Source of the DNA: Paenibacillus sp. FSL R7-0273
Lineage (GTDB): Bacteria > Bacillota > Bacilli > Paenibacillales > Paenibacillaceae
NCBI RefSeq assembly: GCF_000758625.1
Contig: NZ_CP009283.1
Span: 2,863,501 to 2,927,500, forward strand
Length of the DNA stretch: 64,000 nucleotides
Direction: 5' to 3'
Shown here in pieces: positions 16,638-24,973 of this stretch. The notes below the pieces were generated by a model. The model ran no database searches and was not told where the DNA came from. It was given only the letters and a program-made list of their open reading frames with translations. Position numbers and translations under genes: made by a program. Position 1 is the first letter of the stretch, and each line of letters opens with the position of its first letter.

Positions 16638-17382
16638 TCTGCTTGAATACGTTGCTGAAATAGGCTGCGTCCCGGTAGCCGCAATGGGCGGCGACTTCGG
16701 ATACATTGAAGCCGCCGGCTGACAGCAGCATCTCGGCGTTATTAACCCGAACCCGGTTAATGTATTCTTTGAGAGCTACTCCGGTGTTCTGCTTGAACAG
16801 CTTGCCCATGTATTCGGGATTCAGCCCGGCAGGTAGAGCAAGCTCGCCGATCGTGATTTCATCTGCATAATGATCCATGATATAGGCTGTTGCTTTATGT
16901 ATTCTGGGATCAACAAACGGTGCCTGCTGATGATGGGCGATAATGAGCAGACGGTAGATGATCTGCTGGAAGACGGCTCTGGCCTTCATCCGGTAGAGCG
17001 GCTGCTTGCTCATCCATAGATGTGAGAATTCGCGGATGTCCTCCATAATTTCTTTAGTCCGCCAATGGCGGGTCACTGTCTGAAAGGGAAGCTCCACTTC
17101 ATTGCTCCCGCCCAGCCAGAAGAAATTGAAGGCGAAGGAATGCATCGGGGCCTCCCTGAAGGTGTGAGCCTCGCGGATGCTGCCTGCCGGGGCATACAGC
17201 ATATCTCCGGCTTCTACCGTATATTTGATCCCGTTAATGTAATAGCTGGCTCTGCCGTCAACAATAAAGGTCAGATCATGGAAATCGATGACGCTCCGGC
17301 CGATTCCCCAGCCTTCAAAGCATTTACGGTCAACAAACAGAAATACATCCGGCACCAGCTGCTCATATTGATTGATATCCAT
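16603..17382 (-). CDS. AraC family transcriptional regulator
   Basis: 259-residue regulator with an N-terminal cupin-like sugar-sensing half (YTVEAGDMLYAPAGSIREAH, residues about 55-90) and a C-terminal double helix-turn-helix (ITIGELALPAGLNPEYMGKLFKQ, then the signature VAAHCGYRDAAYFSNVFK). It lies tail to tail with the GH115 gene, overlapping by 35 bases, and is the likely regulator of the xylan side-chain genes. The start at 17382 (MDINQYEQL) follows GGGGGAGG at 11 nt; an in-frame ATG 30 bases upstream has a poor RBS. Confidence 0.87.
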   Translation of the reverse strand: MDINQYEQLVPDVFLFVDRKCFEGWGIGRSVIDFHDLTFIVDGRASYYINGIKYTVEAGDMLYAPAGSIREAHTFREAPMHSFAFNFFWLGGSNEVELPFQTVTRHWRTKEIMEDIREFSHLWMSKQPLYRMKARAVFQQIIYRLLIIAHHQQAPFVDPRIHKATAYIMDHYADEITIGELALPAGLNPEYMGKLFKQNTGVALKEYINRVRVNNAEMLLSAGGFNVSEVAAHCGYRDAAYFSNVFKQIKGYPPSALLK

Positions 17383-17418
17383 GCTTGACTGAGCCTCCCC
17401 CGGTTCAATCATAGCTGC

Positions 17419-18522
17419 TCATGAGCCCCGGGACAAGCGTTTCCGCACCGTATTGACGCTAAGCATGATTACCGGAAGGACGAAGGCATAAGTGAAATTC
17501 CAGTCTACCCAGTAGGCTGGAATTTCACTTACATAGAAGATAATATTTTTGGCGATCAGCTGGGATAGACCGTAGAGCAGAAAGGCTGTGGGGAAGATAA
17601 GCGGCCGGTAGCTTTTCAGCTTAAAGAACTGGGCAGTACCCAGTACAAAGGCATAAAAAAACAGTACGGTTTTGAAATAGGTGCTGATAATCCAGGCGGT
17701 AGCCATAAGGGCTTCAATCCGCTGCAGGAAGTTGGCGATGTTGATTTTCCGGGCCAGAAGATAGGCGGCGTAGAAGTCATGCTCCGAGAAATATACGCCC
17801 AGCACGGTGAGTGAGAGAATCAGGATAATGTTCAGGACCACCGCGCCCAGACAGATGGAGAGGAAGATATCACGGTTAATTTTGTCCGATTTGCGGACAT
17901 AAGGATAGATCATCAAGAATACACACATCTCCCCGAACGGGTAAAAGACACCGTACATTACCGAATGAATCATATCGGGAACCGGTGTATTAAGCATAGG
18001 TAACAGGCGATCAACCCGCACCTGAGGAAGCAGCAGGACGATGAGGCAGACCAGGAAGAGGGCAAACAGGGGGAAAAAAATCTGTGATGCCCTCCCCAGC
18101 GTCTCCAATCCCAGTCGCAGGCCGTATACCAGTATAAATATTCCCATAGCCCTGATCACGCCGCCGGGGGTCCCCTCGTAGATCTGTGTGCAGAGGAAAT
18201 CCTCAATTTCACGGATATAGGTAGAACCGGCCAGCAGATAAAAAAACAGATAATAAAGTCCCACGGCTCCGCCAAGCCATTTGCCCAGAATCTGCCGGCT
18301 GAGCTCGATAATGGTTTTAGTAGGGTCGATATTACCTAAGGTCACTAACAGAAAGATAGTCCCGATCCCCAGCGGTACACTGATCAGCCCGGTAATCCAG
18401 GCATCCTGATGGGCAGAAGAAGCCATTACTGCAGGGTAGACCAGTGCCATATCCCCGATAAAAGCAAACAGACCAAGTATAACCATCTGTGCTGAGCTAA
18501 GCCTGTCTTTTTCAAGCGTCAT
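17419..18522 (-). CDS. Spore germination receptor permease subunit (GerB family)
   Basis: Inner-membrane protein of 367 aa with about ten helices, of the endospore germination permease family (GerAB/GerKB; APC superfamily). Typical elements are an N-terminal LSSAQMVILGLFAFIGDMALVYP, the charged stretch after TM4-5 (YIREIEDFLCTQIYEGTP), and RVDRLLPMLNTPVPDMIHSV. It binds the germinant within the A-B-C receptor. Here it is transcribed away from the gerA-gerC pair instead of between them. The start at 18522 follows GGGGAGACAAT; an in-frame start at 18573 would lie in the -10 region of the promoter at 18573-18601. Confidence 0.9.
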   Translation of the reverse strand: MTLEKDRLSSAQMVILGLFAFIGDMALVYPAVMASSAHQDAWITGLISVPLGIGTIFLLVTLGNIDPTKTIIELSRQILGKWLGGAVGLYYLFFYLLAGSTYIREIEDFLCTQIYEGTPGGVIRAMGIFILVYGLRLGLETLGRASQIFFPLFALFLVCLIVLLLPQVRVDRLLPMLNTPVPDMIHSVMYGVFYPFGEMCVFLMIYPYVRKSDKINRDIFLSICLGAVVLNIILILSLTVLGVYFSEHDFYAAYLLARKINIANFLQRIEALMATAWIISTYFKTVLFFYAFVLGTAQFFKLKSYRPLIFPTAFLLYGLSQLIAKNIIFYVSEIPAYWVDWNFTYAFVLPVIMLSVNTVRKRLSRGS

Positions 18523-18572
18523 ATTGTCTCCCCTGCCTCCGCTGCGGGCGGATATCCTTGTCGGTATTGGCA

Positions 18573-18601
18573 TAGTATGGCTTATTTAGCCCATTTTATG
18601 T
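18573..18601 (-). promoter_or_regulatory. SigG/SigF-type promoter of the gerB-like gene
   Basis: On the minus strand ACATA (18597-18601) and CATACTA (18573-18579) are 17 bp apart, matching the forespore consensus GHATR-N17/18-CATNHTA at 4/5 and 7/7 positions. Transcription would start about 45 nt before the gene, as expected for a germinant receptor made in the forespore. Confidence 0.55.
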
Positions 18602-18625
18602 TAGTACAGGAGATTCTCAGCCAAG

Positions 18626-18654
18626 GAATAATTATCAAAATCTGAATCAAACTA
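18626..18654 (+). promoter_or_regulatory. SigG/SigF-type promoter of the gerA-like gene
   Basis: GAATA (18626-18630) and CAAACTA (18648-18654) are 17 bp apart, matching GHATR at 5/5 and CATNHTA at 6/7. It lies about 30 bases before the gerA start and faces away from the gerB promoter. Confidence 0.5.
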
Positions 18655-18686
18655 TGGGACAGAAGGGTGGAAAGGGAGGCAGCACG

Positions 18687-20198
18687 ATGAGAGAGACACA
18701 TGAGGAGGCCTTATCGGGCCGCCTGGATGATACTTACGAACAGCTCAAGAAGCTGCTTGGCTCCAGCACGGATCTGGTAAGTAAAGAGCTGCTGCTTGGA
18801 GATACCACGCGCATATCCATATTTTATATAGACGGGCTGGTGGATACCGGGCTGCTGCACAATTCCATTCTGTACTCCCTGCAGGGAAGCAGGGCGCCGG
18901 ATATGCTGGCGGGGCTTGGCCCGGATGCTGCTGTTGAGCTGCTGAGACATCGTATTCTGATGGCAGGCGATCTGACGGTAATTAATAAAACAGGCCAATT
19001 TGTCCATGATCTGATGTCCGGCAGCGTCATGCTTGTAGTAGACGGCACCGCTAATGCGCTAAGGATCGGTCTGCCGGGCTGGGAGGACAGGGCGGTAAGT
19101 GAGCCGAGCTCGCAATCCGTGGTACGCGGTCCAATGGAAGGCTTCACCGAGAACCTGCGGACGAATACGGCACTGCTCCGCCGCAAAATTAAGGACAGTC
19201 ATCTCTGGCTGGAGACCATTCAGATCGGCAGGGTGACCCAGACCAGCGTATCTCTTATGTACTTAAGCAATGTTGCCAATGACGAGCTTGTACAGGAGGT
19301 AAAGCGCCGTCTGAACCGGATTGATACCGACAGCATACTGGAGAGCGGTTATATCGAGGAGTTTATCCAGGATACCGCTAAGACGCCTTTTCCGACCATA
19401 TATAACAGTGACCGGCCGGATACGATTGCCGCAGGCATCCTTGAGGGTAAAGTGGCTATTCTGATTGACGGAACACCGTTTGTGCTGCTTGCTCCGACGA
19501 TATTCGTCGCTTTTTTTCAATCGGCTGAGGACTATTACCAGCGGGCTGATATTTCCACTCTGCTGCGGTTTATCCGGTTTCTGGCTTTCTTTCTTACACT
19601 GCTGGCTCCGGCCTTTTACGTGGCGATAACGACCTATCATCAGGAGATGATTCCGACCAATCTGGTAATCAGCCTTGCCGCCCAGCGGGAGACGGTTCCC
19701 TTTCCGGCTTTTATAGAAGCGCTGCTGATGGAGCTGACTTATGAAATCCTGCGTGAGGCCGGAGTAAGAATCCCCAAAAATATCGGTCAGGCGATTTCGA
19801 TTGTCGGAACGCTGGTAATCGGCCAGGCGGCAGTTGCTGCGGGCTTTATCTCTGCAGCAATGGTCATTATCGTATCTATAACTGCGATTTCAAGCTTCGT
19901 TATACCCGAGGCCGGAATGTCAATCGCTGCCCGGATCATCCGGTTTGCCCTGATCGGTCTGGCCGGATTTATCGGCTTATATGGTATTCTGTGCGGAGTA
20001 TTCGTTATTGTGCTGCATTTAGCGAGCCTGCGCTCCTTTGGTATTCCATATATGAGCCCACTCGGCCCGTACAGGGCAGAGGATATGAAGGATACCATCT
20101 TCCGCTTTCCATGGCCTTACCTCAGGACCCGGCCGAAAGAGAATCTTACCAAAAATTATTACCGCCAAGGGACAGCACGCCGCAGGGAGAATAAATGA
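18687..20198 (+). CDS. Spore germination receptor subunit A (GerA family)
   Basis: 503-residue inner-membrane subunit of the spore germinant receptor. A hydrophilic N-terminal half (about residues 1-280) carries the family blocks FYIDGLVDTGLL, GSVMLVVDG, IRTDSILESGYIEEFIQD-like and AILIDGTPFVLLAPTIF. The C-terminal half has about five membrane helices, with the conserved YVAITTYHQEMIPTNL, RIPKNIGQAISIVGTLVIGQAAV and a cytoplasmic tail with Asn-Tyr residues. The ATG at 18687 is preceded by GGGAGGC. Its stop overlaps the gerC start (ATGA, 20195-20198). Confidence 0.93.
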   Translation: MRETHEEALSGRLDDTYEQLKKLLGSSTDLVSKELLLGDTTRISIFYIDGLVDTGLLHNSILYSLQGSRAPDMLAGLGPDAAVELLRHRILMAGDLTVINKTGQFVHDLMSGSVMLVVDGTANALRIGLPGWEDRAVSEPSSQSVVRGPMEGFTENLRTNTALLRRKIKDSHLWLETIQIGRVTQTSVSLMYLSNVANDELVQEVKRRLNRIDTDSILESGYIEEFIQDTAKTPFPTIYNSDRPDTIAAGILEGKVAILIDGTPFVLLAPTIFVAFFQSAEDYYQRADISTLLRFIRFLAFFLTLLAPAFYVAITTYHQEMIPTNLVISLAAQRETVPFPAFIEALLMELTYEILREAGVRIPKNIGQAISIVGTLVIGQAAVAAGFISAAMVIIVSITAISSFVIPEAGMSIAARIIRFALIGLAGFIGLYGILCGVFVIVLHLASLRSFGIPYMSPLGPYRAEDMKDTIFRFPWPYLRTRPKENLTKNYYRQGTARRRENK

Positions 20199-21418
20199 TG
20201 ATGAGACGTCTTCGCAGAGCAATATGCTCCTTGCTGCCGGTAATGCTGCTGCCGATGCTGCTTAGCGGCTGTTGGGAGAGGAAGGAGCTGAACGAGCTGG
20301 CGTTTGTTCTTGCTCTGGGAATAGATAAGGCGGAGACCGGCTTCAAGGTGACCATGCAGGTCGTGATCCCCTCAGCGGTATCCTCCCAGAATGGCGGCGG
20401 GTTGGGCAGCGGCGTGCCCGTAGCTTCCTATACCTTTCCTGCACCTACCATTTATGAATCGCTGCGTCTATTCAATATGACCGTCTCACGTTCTGCCTAT
20501 ATGGGACACATTCGGGTACTGGTCATTGGTGAACCGCTTGCCCGCGAGGGACTTGGCCCGATGCTGGATGTGCTGAAGCGCAGCCGCGAGCCGCGGATGG
20601 ATTTCTACGTCATGGTGGCAAAGGAAGGGACGGCGGAGGAAGCGTTAAATGTGCTCACGGCTCTGGATAAGCTTCCGGCAAATAAACTGTTCAATGCATT
20701 GGACAAGGCCTACAAGGTATCAGCCAGGACGGTCGCAGTGTCACTGGACAGGTTCATTGAAGATCTGCTCTATGAGGGCAAAGCACCGGTATTGACCGGT
20801 GTAGTGGTTAAAGGTGAACCCGATGCTGGCGGTAAAAAAAACAATACGGAGCGCACCAATCCAAAAACCAAGCTGCGTTATGAGAGTGTTGCGGTATTCA
20901 GCAAGGATAAGATGCTCGGCTGGCTGGATGACGATGAGGTAGCCGGGTATAACTATATTACGGATAATGTGATAAAGAATACGGGTCATGTTGAAGGGGA
21001 TGACGATGGTTTAATCGTGATTGAAGCGTTGAAGTCCAGAACAAAAAGAAGGGTCAGGTTTATTGAAGGAGAACCGCATATTTATCTCGATATTGAAGCC
21101 GTCTGTAATGTCGAGGAAGTGACGGGCAAAGACCGTCTGGATGCGGAGCAGGATATTCTGGATCTGGAAAGAAAGGCAGAGGAGCGGATTATCAGAAGGA
21201 TGAAGCAGTCTGTTAAACAGATTAATGACCGCTATAACGTTGATATTTTTGGCTTCGGACAATCCATTTATGAGAAAAACCCCAAAGCCTGGGCGAGGCT
21301 GCTGAAGCAGAGCGGCGGTGATTACCTGAAAAGCCTGCCTATTCATTACAAGGCTAAAGTTATCATTAACCGGGTAGGAGCCATAGATAATTCCTTTCTA
21401 GATCAGATTAAGGAGTGA
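20195..21418 (+). CDS. Spore germination receptor lipoprotein subunit (Ger(x)C family)
   Basis: 407-residue lipoprotein of the germinant receptor, on the outer face of the inner spore membrane. A signal sequence ends in the lipobox LLSGC with Cys near residue 26, directly followed by WERKELNELAFVLALGID, the family hallmark. The N-terminal Ger(x)C domain and the C-terminal domain (EERIIRRMKQSVKQINDRYNVDIFGFG, then WARLLKQ) are both present. Overlaps gerA by 4 bases. Three ATGs lie in tandem at the start; the first forms the ATGA overlap. A run of eight A at about 20834-20841 sits inside the coding region. Confidence 0.93.
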   Translation: MMMRRLRRAICSLLPVMLLPMLLSGCWERKELNELAFVLALGIDKAETGFKVTMQVVIPSAVSSQNGGGLGSGVPVASYTFPAPTIYESLRLFNMTVSRSAYMGHIRVLVIGEPLAREGLGPMLDVLKRSREPRMDFYVMVAKEGTAEEALNVLTALDKLPANKLFNALDKAYKVSARTVAVSLDRFIEDLLYEGKAPVLTGVVVKGEPDAGGKKNNTERTNPKTKLRYESVAVFSKDKMLGWLDDDEVAGYNYITDNVIKNTGHVEGDDDGLIVIEALKSRTKRRVRFIEGEPHIYLDIEAVCNVEEVTGKDRLDAEQDILDLERKAEERIIRRMKQSVKQINDRYNVDIFGFGQSIYEKNPKAWARLLKQSGGDYLKSLPIHYKAKVIINRVGAIDNSFLDQIKE

Positions 21419-21425
21419 ACCTGAT

Positions 21426-21659
21426 ATGCTGCTTGTCGTGTTATGCCTGGCTATTGCCGTCATTTGCATGGCCTACGACCGGAAGCTGCTTAAAGGCCGC
21501 GGCATTCGCCGTGACCGGATTGTTTATATGCTGTTCTGGGCTGCCGGCATTTCTTCAGCGGTCTGCGCACTGCTGCGTGTGAATATTCCAAGCCCGCTTC
21601 TGCTCATCATCATGATTTACAAGCCGTTCAATACCATCGTCGGGTCATGGTTTCAGTGA
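21426..21659 (+). CDS. Small two-helix membrane protein of the ger operon
   Basis: 77 aa. Helix one covers about residues 1-17, a basic loop follows (DRKLLKGRGIRRDR), helix two covers about 30-48, and a third hydrophobic stretch lies near 55-68. It starts 7 bases after the gerC stop, behind AAGGAG. I do not recognise a family. Its place suggests an accessory subunit like the small GerD-type proteins found with some receptors in Bacillales, which is inference. Confidence 0.65.
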   Translation: MLLVVLCLAIAVICMAYDRKLLKGRGIRRDRIVYMLFWAAGISSAVCALLRVNIPSPLLLIIMIYKPFNTIVGSWFQ

Positions 21660-21688
21660 GCGGGCAGTCAAATGAACCGCATGGTTAA

Positions 21689-21727
21689 GCAGGGCAGCTG
21701 TTCCCGGAGTGGGGAGAGCTGCCCTGC
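21689..21727 (+). terminator. Terminator-like hairpin after the ger operon
   Basis: GCAGGGCAGCT (21689-21699) and AGCTGCCCTGC (21717-21727) form an 11-bp GC-rich stem. There is no T-run downstream, so termination may be weak. Confidence 0.45.
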
Positions 21728-21762
21728 TGCGTGTATAATGAACAGGCTGTTCTGCGTATTCT

Positions 21763-21996
21763 TCAGGCAAAAGGAGCATCAGCATGCCGGATACATTGCG
21801 TCGGGCAGCTGTCTATAGCATCCTGAAGCTCCTCCTGCAGATCCTCGGCAATTGCCGTAATGCCGCGGTTGTTGTCACCTGCAAATATGACTGCCGCAAT
21901 GCCGTCATCATCCAGATCAAAAATATCGGGAGCTGCAGAATTACAGGCTCCGCAGGCGATGCATTCCTCCTGGTTAACACTGGCGAATGTGAACAT
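21763..21996 (-). CDS. fer: [4Fe-4S] ferredoxin (Fer type)
   Basis: 77-residue soluble electron carrier like Bacillus subtilis Fer. The cluster ligands are the three Cys of ECIACGAC near the N-terminus and the remote Cys of DSCPTQCI; the acidic middle (DIFDLDDDG) is typical. The sixth residue group NSAAP replaces the second cluster motif of 2x[4Fe-4S] ferredoxins, so one cluster is expected. The start was placed at MFTFASV because the preceding in-frame codons spell the RBS GAGGAGG. A near-palindrome lies upstream at 22063-22076. Confidence 0.9.
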   Translation of the reverse strand: MFTFASVNQEECIACGACNSAAPDIFDLDDDGIAAVIFAGDNNRGITAIAEDLQEELQDAIDSCPTQCIRHADAPFA

Positions 21997-22062
21997 TTTC
22001 TCAAGCCTCCTCATGGCTTGTTAAGACAAGCCAAATGTTTTGCCTAGTGGGATATATATGTG

Positions 22063-22076
22063 ATAAAGCGCTTTAT
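22063..22076. promoter_or_regulatory. 14-bp perfect palindrome upstream of the ferredoxin gene
   Basis: ATAAAGCGCTTTAT is an exact palindrome. The inner AAAGCGCTTT equals the core of an ideal cre site, but the flanking TG/CA bases are missing, so it may be a weak cre or another operator. Confidence 0.4.
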
Positions 22077-22107
22077 ATTCCCGGAGGGAAGAGATAATTT
22101 AAAAGCC

Positions 22108-22151
22108 GGGGATGCTTCCTCCCTTTGACAGGTATGTGAGGATGCATCCCC
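22108..22151 (-). terminator. Terminator of the chemotaxis gene
   Basis: GGGGATGCTTCCTC (22108-22121) pairs with GAGGATGCATCCCC (22138-22151) with one mismatch. On the minus strand the stem is followed by GGCTTTTAAAT, fitting termination of the MCP transcript. Confidence 0.6.
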
Positions 22152-22169
22152 GCCTGTTCTACTTATCAG

Positions 22170-23003
22170 TTAAGCTTCAATATCGATGATCTGCTTAATG
22201 AACTTTTTAAGATTCTGGTTAGTTTCATTCAGCTGCCCGATGGTATCCATGAAATCATTGACCAGATTGGCCTGCTCCAGCGAGGAGGAGGCAATTTCAG
22301 TAAGCTCCTTTTCCATAAGCCCGATGGATTGTTGAACAGCCTTCAAGGACAGTTCGATCCTGGAGGTTGCTTCTTTCGTATGTACAGACATTTTGCGGAT
22401 TTCCGTAGCAACCACGCCGAAACCCGCGCCCGCCTGCCCGACTCTGGCAGCTTCGATGGCTGCATTCAAGCCCAGCAGATTGCTCTGCTCCGATATTTCC
22501 CGGATAAAGCTGGCGACCTCGGTTACCTGCCTGGAATTCTCTACGGTGTGCCTTGTATTGGTCAGGATTTCCTCGGTCGTGGAGCTAAGCTCCTCGGAAT
22601 GGGCTGCCACATGCTGGACGCTGTCTACCAGTCTGCTGGTGATTTCTTCGGTCTCAGCCATCAGCTTGCGCAGCTGGTTCTGATTCCCCATGCTGTAAGT
22701 TAGGCTTAGCACTGCTTCAACTTCATTCTGTGCGTCCTTAACCGGTATGAAGACGGCATCGAACGGAACACCGAACAGCTCCTCCGGGAAATGGGCATAC
22801 GATTTGCCTTCAGTGGTCTTTAAATCCTTGAAATCCCGGTTTTCATCGTTGAGTGGATCACCAGGCCGGAAATCCAGCTGAAGCGCCTCACTCTTTTGAA
22901 AAAACAGAAATTTTTCGCGGTCATACAAGGAGATAGAAACGTCCTCCCGGATAGCTTGTGTGATGTAGGGCATAGCAGCAATGAGGATCTCGGATGTTTT
23001 CAT
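22170..23003 (-). CDS. Short cytoplasmic methyl-accepting chemotaxis protein
   Basis: 277 aa with no membrane helix. Residues about 1-110 form a small sensor region ([33 protein letters not shown]) and the rest is the coiled-coil signalling domain with the tip sequence [19 protein letters not shown] followed by [12 protein letters not shown], the binding surface for CheA and CheW. Normal MCP signalling domains are about 250 aa; this one has only the hairpin tip region. An exact sigma-D -10 element lies upstream at 23056-23063. The sensed signal is unknown. Confidence 0.88.
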   Translation of the reverse strand: MKTSEILIAAMPYITQAIREDVSISLYDREKFLFFQKSEALQLDFRPGDPLNDENRDFKDLKTTEGKSYAHFPEELFGVPFDAVFIPVKDAQNEVEAVLSLTYSMGNQNQLRKLMAETEEITSRLVDSVQHVAAHSEELSSTTEEILTNTRHTVENSRQVTEVASFIREISEQSNLLGLNAAIEAARVGQAGAGFGVVATEIRKMSVHTKEATSRIELSLKAVQQSIGLMEKELTEIASSSLEQANLVNDFMDTIGQLNETNQNLKKFIKQIIDIEA

Positions 23004-23055
23004 GAACAGGTTCTCCTTCTTCCAAAAGTATAGTTAATATCTTTATATTAAATCT

Positions 23056-23063
23056 ATATCGGC
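23056..23063 (-). promoter_or_regulatory. Sigma-D-like -10 element (GCCGATAT) of the MCP gene
   Basis: The minus strand reads GCCGATAT, identical to the motility sigma-factor -10 consensus, about 53 nt before the MCP start. A good TAAA -35 at 15 bp is not present; the best is ATTA. Supported by the chemotaxis function of the gene. Confidence 0.4.
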
Positions 23064-23230
23064 TTGTTCACTGTTATATAATATAGTCATGAAGCTTCAT
23101 ATAATTGTGGCTGACTGGAGAAATGGAGCCGATGTCTGGTAAAATAGGATCAGGACGCTAAAGAACACCTTATTCCAGAACAAACCGGTAAGAGGTAAGT
23201 GAAGTTGGCATCATACATACCAAAGGAGAA

Positions 23231-24148
23231 ATGAATGTGAATGAGAAGCTGAAGCAGGCCTATGACAAGTTAGGCTTATCTGAAAACGTATCCAGGGAAG
23301 AGATTAATAAACGCTTCGACCTGCTGATTAAACGGCGGAAATCCAAAGCATCGGATGAGGAACGCTCTGCACCGGAGGAGGATTTCCAGGCGTTTAAGTT
23401 CATTCTCGATACTCTGGACAAGCAGGAGATTGAGGAGGCGGAGCAGGAGCGTCTGGCTAAATACGGTAAGTTCTCCGGAGCGGCCAGCAAGTGGGAACGG
23501 TTCTTCCGCCTGTACCGGACGCATGTCATTGTATCGGTAATCGCGGTCATTGTGCTTGCTGTTGCGGGCAATGCCATCTATAACAACTGGCAGCACCGCA
23601 AATATCTGGCCTCCCTGCCGCCGCTCGATGCGAAGATTATGTTCCTGGGCAATTTCGGCGTGCAGGACCCTGACGGCCAGACGGCTGATCTGGATGCCGC
23701 TATTATTGCGCAGTATCCGGAGTGGAAGCGGGTGGAGAGCAATATGATCTACCTGCCAAGAACCGGCCAGGACGCAGACTCCTTCGATATGAACTATATG
23801 CAAAAAGCGGTAGTGGAGCTGGCGGCGAACCATCCCGATATTATTATTCTGGATGAGGCTACGCTGGAGTGGATCGGCGGGCAGGACGGGTTTCAGGATC
23901 TGAGCGCCATTGTTGAGAGCGGCAGCCTGGATAAAGATGACCCGCGCCTGAAGTGGGGCACCAATCCGGAGAGCGGGCAAGAAGAGCTCTATGGCGTGGA
24001 TATTACGGATTCTGCCTTTGTGGCCGCCTTGCCGGTTAACAAGGCTGAGGACGAGAATATGATTATCGGGGTGCTTGGTGTGGATGAAGCCAAGGACAAG
24101 GCTATTCCGTTTATTGAGCATATTGCAGGAGGATCGGCTGCACAGTAA
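23231..24148 (+). CDS. Single-pass membrane protein with degenerate J-like N-terminus
   Basis: 305 aa of no recognised family. Residues about 1-75 resemble a DnaJ J-domain in pattern (QAYDKLGLSENVSREEINKRF, then FILDTLDKQEI) but lack the HPD tripeptide, so Hsp70 stimulation is unlikely. One membrane helix follows at about 98-116 (HVIVSVIAVIVLAVAGNAIY). The outer domain (about 120-305) reads like an extracellular solute-binding protein fragment: DAKIMFLGNFG, VVELAANHPDIIILDEATLEW, GFQDLSAIVESG. Start chosen at ATG 23231 behind CAAAGGAGAA. Stands alone. Confidence 0.75.
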   Translation: MNVNEKLKQAYDKLGLSENVSREEINKRFDLLIKRRKSKASDEERSAPEEDFQAFKFILDTLDKQEIEEAEQERLAKYGKFSGAASKWERFFRLYRTHVIVSVIAVIVLAVAGNAIYNNWQHRKYLASLPPLDAKIMFLGNFGVQDPDGQTADLDAAIIAQYPEWKRVESNMIYLPRTGQDADSFDMNYMQKAVVELAANHPDIIILDEATLEWIGGQDGFQDLSAIVESGSLDKDDPRLKWGTNPESGQEELYGVDITDSAFVAALPVNKAEDENMIIGVLGVDEAKDKAIPFIEHIAGGSAAQ

Positions 24149-24245
24149 GCTAAGCTTTGCCGTGAGGTATAGAATACCGCATACGGGAGATTCTACATTA
24201 TCGTAGCAACCTAATCTCTAACCAAAATTAAGAGGTGATATGATG

Positions 24246-24872
24246 ATGTTCTCCTTTATGCTGGCGGCGGCATCTCTGCTGTTCAGCCATACCCCGTATC
24301 CGCTTGCCCCCACGGTTCCGGCAGTCTATGAAGATATAACGGTGCTTGCTGATTCTTCAGCAGAGGACGGAGCCCGGAAAGCGGTTATGTCCATTGCGGA
24401 AACGACGGTTTCAGCACTCAAAAATCAGGATTTCAAGGTGCTGCAGCAGCTGGCCCATCCCCAAAAAGGTGTCCGGTTCTCGCCGTACGCTAACATCGAT
24501 GTAAAGCGGGATATCCTGTTATCAGGAACTGAGATCGGTAACGGCTTCAATAACGCCGGGATTTATGAATGGGGAGCTTATGACGGCACAGGTGATCCGA
24601 TCAGGCTGACTTTTAAAAAGTACTATGAACGGTTCATCTTTAACCGCGATTATAGTAAACCGGATAAGGTCAGCTACAATCAGATTGTCCAGACGGGGAA
24701 TGTGTCCAGCAACATTGAAGCAGCCTATCCCGGCAGCAGCTTTGTGGAGTACAGCTTCAGCAAGGGTGCGGACGGCAATGACCTGGGCTGGAGCAGCCTG
24801 CGGCTCGTATATGAGAAATACAAGGGCTGCTGGTATCTGAGCGGAATAGTCCATGATGAGTGGACTACGTAA
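24246..24872 (+). CDS. Putative exported protein of unknown function
   Basis: About 208 aa. A short hydrophobic N-terminus (MFSFMLAAASLLFSH) suggests a signal peptide or anchor. The mature part has an N-terminal helix (VMSIAETTVSALKNQDFKVLQQLAHPQKG) and a beta-rich region ending LRLVYEKYKGCWYLSGIVHDEW, similar in style to SnoaL/NTF2-like or DUF4440-like secreted proteins. Three ATG codons occur at 24240, 24243 and 24246; the last has the best distance (8 nt) from AGAGGTG. No function is assigned. Confidence 0.68.
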   Translation: MFSFMLAAASLLFSHTPYPLAPTVPAVYEDITVLADSSAEDGARKAVMSIAETTVSALKNQDFKVLQQLAHPQKGVRFSPYANIDVKRDILLSGTEIGNGFNNAGIYEWGAYDGTGDPIRLTFKKYYERFIFNRDYSKPDKVSYNQIVQTGNVSSNIEAAYPGSSFVEYSFSKGADGNDLGWSSLRLVYEKYKGCWYLSGIVHDEWTT

Positions 24873-24910
24873 GCAGGCTGCCGGATGATAATCCTGCAGA
24901 CTTACTGCTG

Positions 24911-24967
24911 CCCGAAACACAAACAAACCGTGTCCCTGACGAGGGGCACGGTTTGTTTGTTTCGGGG
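24911..24967. terminator. Bidirectional terminator
   Basis: A long hairpin: ACAAACAAACCGTG pairs with CACGGTTTGTTTGT, extended by CCCGAAA/TTCGGGG at the base. It separates the exported-protein gene from the convergent pyridoxine kinase gene. Confidence 0.8.
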
Positions 24968-24973
24968 CTCGTC

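Noticed and set aside
23276..24121. 281-codon minus-strand frame in the J-like protein gene
   Set aside because: Antisense shadow without RBS or motif.
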